Positions 17,455 to 25,700 of a stretch of 64,000 nucleotides of DNA are shown piece after piece. Made by a program: the position numbers and the translations under genes. The stretch spans positions 20,427 to 84,426 of the forward strand of contig CAJXNI010000014.1 of the NCBI GenBank assembly GCA_913057235.1, in the 5' to 3' direction. Numbering within the stretch: position 1 is the first letter of the stretch; each line of letters begins with the position of its first letter. This stretch comes from an uncultured Bacteroidota bacterium. Its GTDB lineage: Bacteria > Bacteroidota > Bacteroidia > Flavobacteriales > Schleiferiaceae. Under the pieces are notes generated by a model. The model had not been told where the DNA came from. It did not search any database and saw only the letters and a program-made list of their open reading frames with translations.

Positions 17455-18395
17455 AGGTACTTTTGGTAGACACGGTACACCCAGTTTTACCTGAAAGATT
17501 GGCCGAGTTGGGTCTTGAGGTTGAGGAAGATTACAACAGCCAACCACTGCAAATCCTGGAAAAACTAAAGGACTACACCGGTCTAATAATTCGCAGTCGG
17601 TTTCCGGTCGGGGCCGATGTGATTCATCGGGCTACGAACCTTAAATTTATTGGCCGGGTAGGGGCGGGCCTGGAAAATATAGATTTGGCAGCTGCCCAAA
17701 AAGCCGGTATCCAGGTATTTAAAGCGCCAGAAGGCAACCGCGATGCGGTGGGCGAACATGCCCTGGCCATGCTTTTAATGTTGTTTAATAATCTTAAAAA
17801 AGCGGATGCTGAGGTACGCACAGGTCAGTGGCTCAGGGCCGATAACCGCGGTTATGAACTGCGGGGAAAAACGGTAGGTATTCTCGGTTTTGGCTACATG
17901 GGTTCGGCTTTTGCCGAAAAGCTGCAGGGTTTTAATTGCCGCATTTTAGCCTATGACAAGTACAAAACCGATTACGCCCCTGCGGGAGTAGAGGAGGTAA
18001 GTTTAGCGCAATTGCAGGACGAGGCCGATGTATTGAGCTTACATATTCCGCAAAGCGAAGAAACCTTGGAAATGGTGAATGCTGGATTTCTAGCCGGGTT
18101 TGCCAAACCCATTTACTTGATCAACACCGCTCGCGGTAAATCGGTAGTTACCTCAGATTTAGTAGCCGCCTTACAATCGGGCCAGGTCTTAGGCGCTTGT
18201 TTAGATGTTTTGGAGTATGAGAAAAGCTCCTTTGAAAATATGTTTAGCCAAAGCCTACCCGCAGCCTTTGACTACCTAATAAAAAGTGAGCGGGTAATTT
18301 TAAGCCCGCACATAGCGGGTTGGACGCATGAAAGTCATGAGCGCATGGCTCAGGTAATTGTCAACAAGGTGGAGGCATTTTTAAACAATACCTGA
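17451..18395 (+). CDS. D-2-hydroxyacid dehydrogenase, 3-phosphoglycerate dehydrogenase-like
   Basis: NAD-dependent oxidoreductase of the SerA/hydroxyacid dehydrogenase family. The NAD-binding glycine motif GILGFGYMGSAFAEKL lies near 142-157. The family signature VLSLHIPQSEETLEMVN and the active-site strings INTARGKSVV (Arg) and LSPHIAGWTHES (His) are present, with Glu in the LEYEKSSFENM segment. At 314 aa it lacks the ACT regulatory domain of long SerA. It overlaps mscS by 4 nt. Phosphoglycerate is the most likely substrate but is not proven by sequence. Confidence 0.88.
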   Translation: MKVLLVDTVHPVLPERLAELGLEVEEDYNSQPLQILEKLKDYTGLIIRSRFPVGADVIHRATNLKFIGRVGAGLENIDLAAAQKAGIQVFKAPEGNRDAVGEHALAMLLMLFNNLKKADAEVRTGQWLRADNRGYELRGKTVGILGFGYMGSAFAEKLQGFNCRILAYDKYKTDYAPAGVEEVSLAQLQDEADVLSLHIPQSEETLEMVNAGFLAGFAKPIYLINTARGKSVVTSDLVAALQSGQVLGACLDVLEYEKSSFENMFSQSLPAAFDYLIKSERVILSPHIAGWTHESHERMAQVIVNKVEAFLNNT

Positions 18396-18465
18396 TGCAC
18401 AGGCCAGTAACAGCATGGTACTTTTTTTCGGGGGCAACCAGGGCGCTTATCCTTTTTGGTTCTTC

Positions 18466-18473
18466 TACTTTTG
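18466..18473 (+). promoter_or_regulatory. TAnnTTTG box ahead of peptide-binding protein gene
   Basis: TACTTTTG, an exact match to the -7 consensus, ending only 5 nt before ATG 18479. If used, the transcript would be nearly leaderless. No TTG lies at the proper -33 spacing. Confidence 0.35.
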
Positions 18474-18478
18474 CGCCT

Positions 18479-20098
18479 ATGAAACGGCTAGTGGTATTTT
18501 TCTTCTTGTTGGGCCTTTGGTCTTGTGAGCAGGCGCCTGAGCGAGATGTTTCTACCATTTTCCGCTACAATGAGTCGGCCGGCATTAGTTCTTTAGACCC
18601 CGCCTTTGCCCGCAACCAGTCTAACATTTGGGCTACCCATCAAATTTTTAATGGTTTGGTACAAATGGATGAAAACCTCAAAGTAATGCCCTGTATTGCC
18701 AAACGCTGGGAGGTACTGGATTCCGGTTTAATCTACCGTTTTTACCTAAGGTCAGATGTAAAGTTTCATGCCAATGCCTGTTTTAAAAATCGGGCTGAAA
18801 GGCAGGTAAGCGCCCATGATTTTGTCTACAGTTTCCAGCGTTTACTCAGCCCTCAACTGGCAGCCCCCGGTGCCTGGGTGTTGAAATCGGTGCATTCTTT
18901 TGAAGCGCTCAATGATTCCGTTTTTGAAATAAAGCTATCCCGGCCTTTCCCGCCTTTTTTGGGCTTACTCACCATGAAATATTGCAGCGTGGTGCCCCAG
19001 GAGGCCGTAGACTTTTATGGAGCGGCCTTTCGGCAGAACCCGGTGGGTACAGGGCCCTTTTACTTTAAGCTTTGGGAGGAGAATGAGAAGCTGGTCTTAC
19101 GCAAAAACCGCGAATATTTTGAGCGCGATTCGGCTGGGAATACTCTGCCCTACTTGGAGGCAGTGGCCATTTCTTTTATACCAGACAAGCAATCGGCATT
19201 TTTGGAGTTTGTAAAAGGAAACCTTGATTTGATTTCAGGTCTTGACGCTTCCTACAAAGACGAACTCTTGACTTTTCAAGGGGACTTGCAGCCCAAGTAT
19301 GCCAGGGATTTTAACCTGTATCGGCAACCGTATTTAAATACCGAGTACCTGGCTTTTCTGGTAGACAGTACAAAGCAGGCGGTACAGGGTAGTCCGGTTC
19401 TAAACCGTAAAGTTAGACAGGCTCTTAACTACAGCTTTAATCGCGTAAAAATGATGCGTTATCTGCGTAATAACATTGGGCATCCCGCTACAGCGGGCAT
19501 GATACCCATGGGGCTGCCCGCCTTTGATTCTACCGCCATACAAGGGTATGACTATAATCCTGCCAAAGCAGCGCAGCTTTTAAAAGAGGCCGGTTACCCC
19601 GATGGAAAGGGCATGCCCCAGATTACCCTGCAAACCAACAGCTCCTACTTAGATTTATGCGAATACTTACAAAGCGAGGCCCAGAAGATTGGCTTTAATT
19701 TAAAGGTAGAAGTAACGCCACCCTCCACTTTACGGCAGGGAATGGCCACAGGTAAAGTGCCTTTTTTTAGAGCCAGTTGGATTGGCGATTACCCGGATGC
19801 GGAGAACTATTTGAGCTTGTTCTACTCTAAAAACTGGGCACCCAACGGGCCAAACTACACCCATTTTAAAAACACCCGTTTTGACAGCCTTTACGAGCAG
19901 GCTTCACAAACTTTAAATGATTCGGTGCGATTAAGCCTGTACCGCAAAATGGACAAGTTGGTGATGGAAGAAGCACCGGTTGTTCCGCTGTATTACGACC
20001 AAGTATTACGTTTTTACCCCAAAACGGTACAGAATTTAGGAGGAAATGCACTCAATCTCTTGGAACTTAAAAGAGTCTCTAAAAAGCAGCGTTCATGA
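18479..20098 (+). CDS. Peptide ABC transporter substrate-binding lipoprotein (DppA/OppA family)
   Basis: Extracytoplasmic solute-binding protein of family 5, which captures oligopeptides or nickel/glutathione-type ligands for an ABC importer. The start ATG 18479 gives a lipoprotein signal peptide with lipobox LGLWSC, so I prefer it over the upstream in-frame start at 18395. Family strings include SSLDPAFARN, FHANACF...SAHDFVYSFQRLLSP, NPVGTGPFYF and VRQALNYSFNR. 539 aa is normal. No permease or ATPase genes of this importer are adjacent. It ends in a 4-nt overlap with the sulfotransferase gene. Confidence 0.9.
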   Translation: MKRLVVFFFLLGLWSCEQAPERDVSTIFRYNESAGISSLDPAFARNQSNIWATHQIFNGLVQMDENLKVMPCIAKRWEVLDSGLIYRFYLRSDVKFHANACFKNRAERQVSAHDFVYSFQRLLSPQLAAPGAWVLKSVHSFEALNDSVFEIKLSRPFPPFLGLLTMKYCSVVPQEAVDFYGAAFRQNPVGTGPFYFKLWEENEKLVLRKNREYFERDSAGNTLPYLEAVAISFIPDKQSAFLEFVKGNLDLISGLDASYKDELLTFQGDLQPKYARDFNLYRQPYLNTEYLAFLVDSTKQAVQGSPVLNRKVRQALNYSFNRVKMMRYLRNNIGHPATAGMIPMGLPAFDSTAIQGYDYNPAKAAQLLKEAGYPDGKGMPQITLQTNSSYLDLCEYLQSEAQKIGFNLKVEVTPPSTLRQGMATGKVPFFRASWIGDYPDAENYLSLFYSKNWAPNGPNYTHFKNTRFDSLYEQASQTLNDSVRLSLYRKMDKLVMEEAPVVPLYYDQVLRFYPKTVQNLGGNALNLLELKRVSKKQRS

Positions 20099-20799
20099 TT
20101 TTATCGCACAAGCACCAATTTCTTTTTATAAAAACCGAGAAAACGGCCGGCACCAGTTTTGAAATAGGACTATCAAAGTTTTGTGGGAAAGAGGATATTA
20201 TCACTCCGGTATCAAAAAAAGATGAGCGCTACCGTAAAAGTTTAGGTTTTACCAGTGCCCGTAATTACCGTCTAAAACCATCGGGGAAACCCTACACACC
20301 CTTGTTCAAGCCTTTGAGCAAACAAAAGCGTGAAGCACTTAAGAAACAAGGCTTTTACAATCACATCTCGGCCAAAGAGTTACAGCCAAAAATTGCAACC
20401 AGCACATGGGATAATTATTTCAAGTTCTGCTTTGAACGTAATCCGTTTGACAAGTTTGTTTCTTGGTATTTTTGGTGCAAAGGCCCGGAGAAATATGGTT
20501 CTCCCCTGGAGTTTATTAAAGACGGTAAAGCCCAGGAGATTAGAGGTAGGCAGTTGTATCAGATTAATGGAGAAACGGCCGTTGATAAGGTGTACAAGTA
20601 TGAGGAACTTTCTTCTGCCTTAGCCGATTTAACCGAGCGATTAGAATTACCCGAACCTTTGGCCATGCCCCCCAAACAAACCAAAGGAGGGATAAGACCC
20701 AAAAAGGCCCACTACCGCGATCTGTTGGGTTCAGAAGAACGGAAGTTGCTAGAGGAGTTGTTCAGCTGGGAGCTCCAAACCTTTAATTATCAGTTTTAA
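20095..20799 (+). CDS. Sulfotransferase family 2-like protein
   Basis: Predicted PAPS-dependent sulfotransferase. HKHQFLFIKTEKTAGTSFEIGL near the N-terminus matches the 5'-phosphosulfate loop (KTEKTAGTS), and FCFERNPFDKFVSWYFW near 117 matches the 3'-phosphate-binding segment (RNPxxRxxS type). 234 aa fits the single-domain family. The acceptor could be a carbohydrate or lipid and is not identifiable. The 3' end overlaps by 17 nt the remnant of an nhaC copy on the other strand. Confidence 0.82.
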   Translation: MILSHKHQFLFIKTEKTAGTSFEIGLSKFCGKEDIITPVSKKDERYRKSLGFTSARNYRLKPSGKPYTPLFKPLSKQKREALKKQGFYNHISAKELQPKIATSTWDNYFKFCFERNPFDKFVSWYFWCKGPEKYGSPLEFIKDGKAQEIRGRQLYQINGETAVDKVYKYEELSSALADLTERLELPEPLAMPPKQTKGGIRPKKAHYRDLLGSEERKLLEELFSWELQTFNYQF

Positions 20800-20915
20800 C
20801 CGCTTTCTCCAGTTTCACCAGTTTCTTGATTTTTACGCCCAAAGCCGTGCACAGTATGGTTATTACCGGGCTGAAGTAATTGAAAAAGGCGTAGGTGAGG
20901 TAGGCCAGGGTAGTA
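20783..20915 (-). pseudogene. 3' remnant of a second nhaC antiporter gene
   Basis: On the minus strand this piece reads TLAYLTYAFFNYFSPVITI and on to VKTDN and a TAA stop at 20783-20785. It is close to the last ~40 residues of the intact NhaC encoded at 21322-22773 (TLAYLPYTFFNYFSPVITI). Similarity stops near 20911-20918 and the frame soon meets TAG. Many differences are synonymous third-position changes, so this was probably a real diverged paralogue before its 5' part was lost, not a fresh duplication. Its stop lies inside the convergent sulfotransferase gene. Confidence 0.82.
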
Positions 20916-20972
20916 GATTCTTGATTCTAGTCCTTAGATAAATTTTGATTATGCTGGGTGGTTGATTTAAAT

Positions 20973-20990
20973 CCTGGTGTTGAGACCAGG
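20973..20990. repeat. Short inverted repeat between nhaC remnant and small protein gene
   Basis: CCTGGT (20973-20978) and ACCAGG (20985-20990) form a 6-bp stem with a 6-nt loop. There is no T run, so it is a weak terminator candidate at best. The rest of 20919-21030 is AT-rich with no gene that I can see. Confidence 0.4.
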
Positions 20991-21030
20991 TATGATCATA
21001 AAACAAATAATTATTTAATTTTCAGAGTAT

Positions 21031-21060
21031 TTGTTTAGAGTCTAAAATCTTGTATTTTTG
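21031..21060 (+). promoter_or_regulatory. Bacteroidota-type promoter of the small surface protein gene
   Basis: TTG at 21031-21033, a 19-nt spacer and TATTTTTG at 21053-21060. Both elements and the spacing match the consensus TTG-N17-23-TAnnTTTG. The leader to ATG 21087 is about 20 nt. This is the best complete promoter match in the window. Confidence 0.65.
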
Positions 21061-21086
21061 AACCAAAATTTTTACGACCTCACAAA

Positions 21087-21275
21087 ATGAGACTTACAGC
21101 GATAACCCTATTTTTTTCAATGACGTTGGCTTTTTCTTTAAGCGCCCAGCCAAGTCCACCCACCCCAGGAGGAGGTAATGCTCCTACACCATTTGGGTTC
21201 TTGGAACTCTTAATTGGAGCGGGTGCTTTGTATGGAGGTAAAAAAGCCTACGATGCTAAACAAAAAAAGCAGTAG
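21087..21275 (+). CDS. Small exported protein with PID-CTERM-like sorting tail
   Basis: A 62-aa protein with a clear signal peptide (about 1-20, ending SLSAQ), a short Pro/Gly-rich linker (PSPPTPGGGNAPTP) and a tail FGFLELLIGAGALYGGKKAY followed by lysines. The tail has the layout of the short Bacteroidota PID-CTERM proteins: P-x-D/G, a hydrophobic LLxxAGAxYG stretch, then KK. Those proteins are thought to be processed and surface-sorted. It has its own well-matched promoter and lies between an nhaC remnant and intact nhaC. The function is unknown. Confidence 0.7.
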   Translation: MRLTAITLFFSMTLAFSLSAQPSPPTPGGGNAPTPFGFLELLIGAGALYGGKKAYDAKQKKQ

Positions 21276-21321
21276 GCTCTTGTCTTTGAGCTCGCGCAGT
21301 TAGCCTTTAGATTTTAACCCC

Positions 21322-22773
21322 TTAGGTTTTAGAATCCTTTCCCGGCTTCACCAGTTTCCTGATTTTCACGCCCAAAGCCGCGTACAGTATGGTTATTACC
21401 GGACTGAAGTAATTGAAAAAGGTGTAGGGCAAATAGGCCAAGGTATCAACCCCTAGCACGGTGCTTTGGTAAGCACCGCAAGTATTGTAAGGCACTAACA
21501 CGGAGGTAACGGTGCCGCTATCTTCCAAGGTACGGCTTAGGTTTTCAGGCGCTAAACCTCGTTTGCGATACGCATCAGCATACATGCGGCCCGGTACTAC
21601 AATGGCCAGATATTGGTCGCTGGCGGTTACGTTCAAAGCTACGCAGGTACCAGCGGTAGTAGCTACCAGAGAGGCTGTGCCCTTGGCTAGTTTTAAAAGC
21701 GCTTGCGAAAGGGCTCGTAAAAACCCGCAGGCTTCCATGGTGCCACCAAACACCATAGCCGAAAGAATCAGCCAAACTGTCCCCAACATTCCGGCCATGC
21801 CCGAGCTGGACAACAACTCGCTTAAAATGGGATGCTCCGCAGGGTAGCTAACATCCACCGTAAGAGACTCCATTAGAAGTTTGTAGGTACTTTTTAGGTT
21901 CAGCGGCCCCTCTGTTAATTGGCTAAGCAAATCTTGCTGGAAGATTACGGCAAAGACAATTCCCGCAAGGGTACCTACCAAAATAGCAGGTAAAGCGGGC
22001 ATTTTCTTCACTATGAGTGCTATCACTAATGCGGGAACCAAAAACAGCCAGGGGGTGAGGTTAAAGAGTCCTTCTAATTCGGTTAAAATAGGCTCTACTT
22101 GATTAACGGCCACTGAATCTTTGACGTTGAGACCCATCAGCCCGAATATAAGCAGGGCGAGCGCAAAGGAGGGAACGGTGGTGTACAGCATGTAGCGGAT
22201 ATGCGTAAAAAGATCGGTGCCGGCCATGGCGGGGGCCAGGTTGGTGGTATCTGAAAGCGGAGAGATTTTATCGCCAAAATAAGCGCCTGAAATTACACTG
22301 CCTGCTACAAAAGCCTCATTTAAGCCCAGGGCTTTTCCAATCCCAATGAGGGCAATTCCTACCGTGGCCGTGGTGCTCCAACTGCTACCCGTGGCTAAAG
22401 ACACCAGCGCGCAAATAAGGGCTGTGGCTACCAGAAATATTTTGGGATTTAAAACTTGCAGCCCGTAATAAATCATGGCCGGTACAATGCCGCTAATCAT
22501 CCAGGCCCCAGCTAGCGAGCCAATTAACAGTAATATTACCAAGGCATTGGTGGTGCTTTTTACAGATTTGCCAATACCGTTTACAATGGTATCCCAGCTA
22601 GTGCCGTTTAACACGCCTACTAATGCAGCCACCGCTCCTGAGAGCAAAAGAATAAACTGATTGCTGCCGGCTAGGGCATCGTTGCCAAAAACACCAATTA
22701 CATTAAAACTTAAAGCGCCTACCAGAAAAATTACGGGAATGAGGGCTTTAAGGAGCGACTTGTTTTGCTGCAT
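21322..22773 (-). CDS. nhaC: Na+/H+ antiporter, NhaC family
   Basis: Multi-spanning secondary transporter exchanging sodium for protons, involved in pH and salt homeostasis. 483 aa with about 11-12 hydrophobic segments. Family strings are GSSWSTTATVGIALIGIG, VAGSVISGAYFGDKISPLSDTTNLAP (the ion-site region) and NVTASDQYLAIVVPGRMY. NhaC-type proteins can also exchange malate/lactate (MleN), which cannot be ruled out. The upstream maf gene is 80 bp away on the same strand. A 3' remnant of a paralogue lies about 500 bp downstream. Confidence 0.9.
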   Translation of the reverse strand: MQQNKSLLKALIPVIFLVGALSFNVIGVFGNDALAGSNQFILLLSGAVAALVGVLNGTSWDTIVNGIGKSVKSTTNALVILLLIGSLAGAWMISGIVPAMIYYGLQVLNPKIFLVATALICALVSLATGSSWSTTATVGIALIGIGKALGLNEAFVAGSVISGAYFGDKISPLSDTTNLAPAMAGTDLFTHIRYMLYTTVPSFALALLIFGLMGLNVKDSVAVNQVEPILTELEGLFNLTPWLFLVPALVIALIVKKMPALPAILVGTLAGIVFAVIFQQDLLSQLTEGPLNLKSTYKLLMESLTVDVSYPAEHPILSELLSSSGMAGMLGTVWLILSAMVFGGTMEACGFLRALSQALLKLAKGTASLVATTAGTCVALNVTASDQYLAIVVPGRMYADAYRKRGLAPENLSRTLEDSGTVTSVLVPYNTCGAYQSTVLGVDTLAYLPYTFFNYFSPVITILYAALGVKIRKLVKPGKDSKT

Positions 22774-22853
22774 ATTTTTGAAATACCCCGCAGTTTACAA
22801 AATAATGCCCACTGCTGAAAGTCTGGCAGCCAGGGCCTCGCAGAAATACGGCC

Positions 22854-23432
22854 TTACCAATTTTGCAATGCCTCAAAAACCAAATGGGTGGGCAGCCCCA
22901 TTACGGTGAAATAAGATCCCTCAATTTTGGGTATGCCTACCATGCCTATCCACTCTTGAATGCCGTAGGCCCCAGCTTTATCAAAGGGTTGATGCCGCTC
23001 AACATAGTGTTTGAGCCAGCGCTCGTTTAGTGTATTAAAATGCACTTGCACCGTGTCATGCTTACATACTGTTTTGGTGCCATCGGTAAGGCAAAAGGCA
23101 CTAATTACCTGGTGGGTTTGCCCCGATAGTTGGCGCAGCATGCTGAGGGCTTCTTCAGCAGAATGGGCTTTGGCTAAAGACTGGCCTTGATGCCAAACTA
23201 TGGTATCTGCGGTAAGCAGCAAAGCCTTGGGCGGGATTTGAGGTAGTAAGGCCTGGGCCTTTTTCTCGGCTAAAAAAACAGCCAATTCCTCGGGTGGTAA
23301 ATCCGGATGATTTTCCTCGTCCACATCGGCCGAAAGGCAATTGAACGAAAAACCCAATTTATCCAGCAGCTCTTTTCTGCGGGGAGATTGGCTGCCCAGA
23401 ATTAAAGTACGTTGAGCCCCGTTAATTTTCAT
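22854..23432 (-). CDS. maf: Maf-like nucleoside triphosphate pyrophosphatase
   Basis: House-cleaning enzyme that hydrolyses dTTP/UTP or modified nucleotides to monophosphates. The signature SQSPRRKELLDKLG is at about 14-27. LTADTIVWHQGQSLAKAHSAEEALSMLRQLSGQTHQV and the GAYGIQEW region follow. The usual DTxV reads DTIV here. 192 aa is normal. It overlaps the prenyltransferase gene by 4 nt and belongs to a run of four minus-strand genes up to 25609. Confidence 0.95.
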   Translation of the reverse strand: MKINGAQRTLILGSQSPRRKELLDKLGFSFNCLSADVDEENHPDLPPEELAVFLAEKKAQALLPQIPPKALLLTADTIVWHQGQSLAKAHSAEEALSMLRQLSGQTHQVISAFCLTDGTKTVCKHDTVQVHFNTLNERWLKHYVERHQPFDKAGAYGIQEWIGMVGIPKIEGSYFTVMGLPTHLVFEALQNW

Positions 23433-24355
23433 AAAAGACTAATTTTAAGCGCCAGCGAGAATACCACCATAGAAAGAATACCAGTGAGCATAATGAGCTT
23501 CAGCAAGGTGCTCAATTTCTTGAACTGGCCGGGGCTTTGCGCCCACCAGATTTTTACTAAAAAATAGAGCAGGGGTAGGTTCACAAAAACCAGTAGATAG
23601 GCCGCAGAAATGGTATCGCCCTGAGCGATGTAATAATTAAAAAAGCCTGTAAAAGCCAGTAGCACTGCTCCCAGTACAAATACTATGTAGCGGATGCCGG
23701 CCGGTTTAATAATTACCGCTAAGGTGCTAAAGCCCATAGCCGCATCGCCTTTGTGGTCTTCAGCATCTTTAACCAGTTCACGCATAAAGTTGAGGTAAAA
23801 GGCAAAAAGGCTATAGCCTACAATCACTTTTAAAACCTGATACATGAGGGGAGCATTTTCACTGGTAGCTACTGGTAAGAGATCAAAAACACCCACTAAA
23901 AAAACGGGCACAGCAGTTAGCAGAGACACCAGCAAATTGCCTAATACCGCTCGCTTTTTAAAGTCAATGGCGTAGAGGTAAAGCAGGGCCGCGGCAATAA
24001 TGGGTATAAAGCCCAAACTGCTTAATTCTACGTGCTGGGCTAAAATGTACCCGCTTACACAAGCCACTACGTTAAAGCCTAAAAACCAATACCAGGCGGT
24101 TTCTTCTTTTATTTTAGCGCCAATAAGCAGCCGCTGGGGCTTATTCAAGGCATCATTTTTTTGATCGTAAATGTCGTTTATGATGTAGCCGGCAGCCGCT
24201 AAACACACTGAGCATAAGACTCCTAAGAAATAATAAAAGTGATTTAGGGCATGGGGTATGCCTAAAAATTCAATGATTGAAAATCGCAAAAGGTATTGCA
24301 CTAAGGCAATCATGACCAGATTGGGCCAACGAATTAATTTAAGAAGGGTTACCAT
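23429..24355 (-). CDS. UbiA-family prenyltransferase (geranylgeranylglycerol-phosphate synthase-like)
   Basis: Integral membrane prenyltransferase with about 8-9 helices in 308 aa. The first Asp-rich motif NDIYDQKNDALNKPQR (about 60-75) and the second DAEDHKGD (about 196) bind Mg-prenyl diphosphate. This subfamily, found beside maf and a KdsC-like gene in many Bacteroidota, is usually named geranylgeranylglycerol-phosphate geranylgeranyltransferase, though its true product in bacteria is not established here. It is not clearly MenA, although this genome makes menaquinone. Confidence 0.82.
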   Translation of the reverse strand: MVTLLKLIRWPNLVMIALVQYLLRFSIIEFLGIPHALNHFYYFLGVLCSVCLAAAGYIINDIYDQKNDALNKPQRLLIGAKIKEETAWYWFLGFNVVACVSGYILAQHVELSSLGFIPIIAAALLYLYAIDFKKRAVLGNLLVSLLTAVPVFLVGVFDLLPVATSENAPLMYQVLKVIVGYSLFAFYLNFMRELVKDAEDHKGDAAMGFSTLAVIIKPAGIRYIVFVLGAVLLAFTGFFNYYIAQGDTISAAYLLVFVNLPLLYFLVKIWWAQSPGQFKKLSTLLKLIMLTGILSMVVFSLALKISLL

Positions 24356-24882
24356 GCAAAATCGTCATCAAGCATCCAGTTATCTTGAAGCTTTAAGGTT
24401 TGTTCAATAATATCTCTAACGCAACCTTCCCCACCGTTGGTATGCGAAACATAATCGGCCAGGGCTCTAATTTCTGGAACGGCATTTTTAGGGGCACAGG
24501 CTACACCCGCTTTTTGCATTACCGGATAGTCAGGAATATCATCACCCATGTAAAGAATATTTTCAGCTTGCAGGTTTTGGTGTTCGTAAACTGCCAAAAA
24601 ATCTTCCCATGAATCGGTTTTATGGCTGGCGCCCATGTAAATATCGGTAAGGCCTAAACGTTGTAAAGAAGCCTTTACCCCCGGGCAACGGCCCCCCGAA
24701 ATTACGGCCACCACGTAGCCCTTTTTTATGGCCAGCTGCATGGCGTAGCCGTCTTTGCTGTTAAGGTTACGAATGGGTGCACCGTCTGGGCCAATTTGAA
24801 AGCTGCCGGTGGTGAGCACTCCGTCAATATCAAACACAAAGGCTTTAATGTGGTGCAGGAGTTCTTTATAATTTTTTTTCAT
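24349..24882 (-). CDS. kdsC: KdsC-like HAD phosphatase (KDO 8-phosphate phosphatase family)
   Basis: HAD hydrolase that probably removes phosphate from 3-deoxy-D-manno-octulosonate 8-phosphate for LPS core synthesis. HAD motif I DIDGVLTTG at 18-26, motif II VAVISGG near 55, and motif III with the acidic pair GDDIPDYPVM are present. 177 aa and the absence of a cap domain match the tetrameric KdsC type. It overlaps its neighbours by 7 and 17 nt. A related nucleotidyl-sugar phosphatase role is the main alternative. Confidence 0.85.
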   Translation of the reverse strand: MKKNYKELLHHIKAFVFDIDGVLTTGSFQIGPDGAPIRNLNSKDGYAMQLAIKKGYVVAVISGGRCPGVKASLQRLGLTDIYMGASHKTDSWEDFLAVYEHQNLQAENILYMGDDIPDYPVMQKAGVACAPKNAVPEIRALADYVSHTNGGEGCVRDIIEQTLKLQDNWMLDDDFAW

Positions 24883-25609
24883 GTTTCTTCTGAATGCTTT
24901 CGGTTAAAAGGTTGTACAGCGCCAAGGTTTCCGGGTCTTTAAGTTTGGCACGATGAGCTGCCAGGGTGCTTTCGTCACCACGAACGGCAGGTCCCGTTTG
25001 CAACTGAGCCGGATCAAAATTGCCTAAGTTTTCTACCGCCTGCTGTAGAAGCGGTTTCAGTAAGCTAAAGTCTAAACCCTGGCTATGACACACGGCATAG
25101 GCTTGGCTAAAAAGGTGATTGCTAAAATTATGCGCCAGCACGGCAGCCAGGTGCAAATAGGGGCGTTGGCTGCTGCTTACCCGGTAGTGTTTACCGCCAA
25201 AAGCCCCAACTACCGCTTCTAATTGGCTTAAGTCTTCTGGCCGTTTGGCTTCTAAACAAAAAGGCACCTTCTGCAGGGGGGTACGCGCATCAGCCGTAAG
25301 GCTCATTAATGGATAAAAAATGGCCGGGTGGGGGTGTTTTTCGGCCAAAGCCGAAAGCGCTACACTGCCCGAGGTGTGGGCCAAAATACCTTGTAATGCA
25401 GGTAAACCCTGGCTTACGGTTGCCACAGCCTCATCGGCTACAGCCAATAAGGTAAGGGAGGTGGTTTCTTCAAACGCACTCAGTGGCTTCTCTTGGGGCG
25501 TTTTGGGATTACGCGCCCACTGAGCTACTTGCCAGCCATTCTTGGTAAAAGCCTTTACCAGGAAATTAGCAGCTTTCCCGTTTCCAATAAGGGCAATTTC
25601 CTTGAGCAT
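24866..25609 (-). CDS. Rossmann-like and DUF2520 domain protein
   Basis: NAD(P)-binding-type protein of unknown reaction. The N-terminal half has a Rossmann glycine motif (LIGNGKAANFL, about 7-17) and strand LLAVADEAV. The second half is the helical DUF2520 domain (YLHLAAVLAHNFSNHLFSQAYAVC, about 153-176, and GPAVRGDESTLAAHRAKL). The arrangement resembles small 6-phosphogluconate-dehydrogenase-like reductases. 247 aa is normal for the family. It is first in the run DUF2520-kdsC-ubiA-maf, with a TAnnTTTG box 5 nt before its ATG. Confidence 0.85.
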   Translation of the reverse strand: MLKEIALIGNGKAANFLVKAFTKNGWQVAQWARNPKTPQEKPLSAFEETTSLTLLAVADEAVATVSQGLPALQGILAHTSGSVALSALAEKHPHPAIFYPLMSLTADARTPLQKVPFCLEAKRPEDLSQLEAVVGAFGGKHYRVSSSQRPYLHLAAVLAHNFSNHLFSQAYAVCHSQGLDFSLLKPLLQQAVENLGNFDPAQLQTGPAVRGDESTLAAHRAKLKDPETLALYNLLTESIQKKHEKKL

Positions 25610-25614
25610 AGCCG

Positions 25615-25622
25615 CAAAAGTA
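25615..25622 (-). promoter_or_regulatory. TAnnTTTG box ahead of the DUF2520-kdsC-ubiA-maf run
   Basis: On the minus strand this is TACTTTTG, ending 5 nt before the ATG at 25607-25609. The same box and the same short distance occur at 18466 on the plus strand. Confidence 0.4.
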
Positions 25623-25700
25623 GCTATTTACAGTGGTGCGGGTCAATGTTAATTCAATTGGGTATTAATGGCTATATTTCGCCATTACTAATCCAGTTGT

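Noticed and set aside
17451..18395. Full-length SerA with regulatory domain
   Set aside because: The protein ends after the catalytic fold; no ACT domain follows before the next gene.
20783..20915. Recent tandem duplication of the nhaC 3' end
   Set aside because: The two copies differ at many third codon positions while the protein is mostly conserved, so they diverged under selection and are not a fresh copy.
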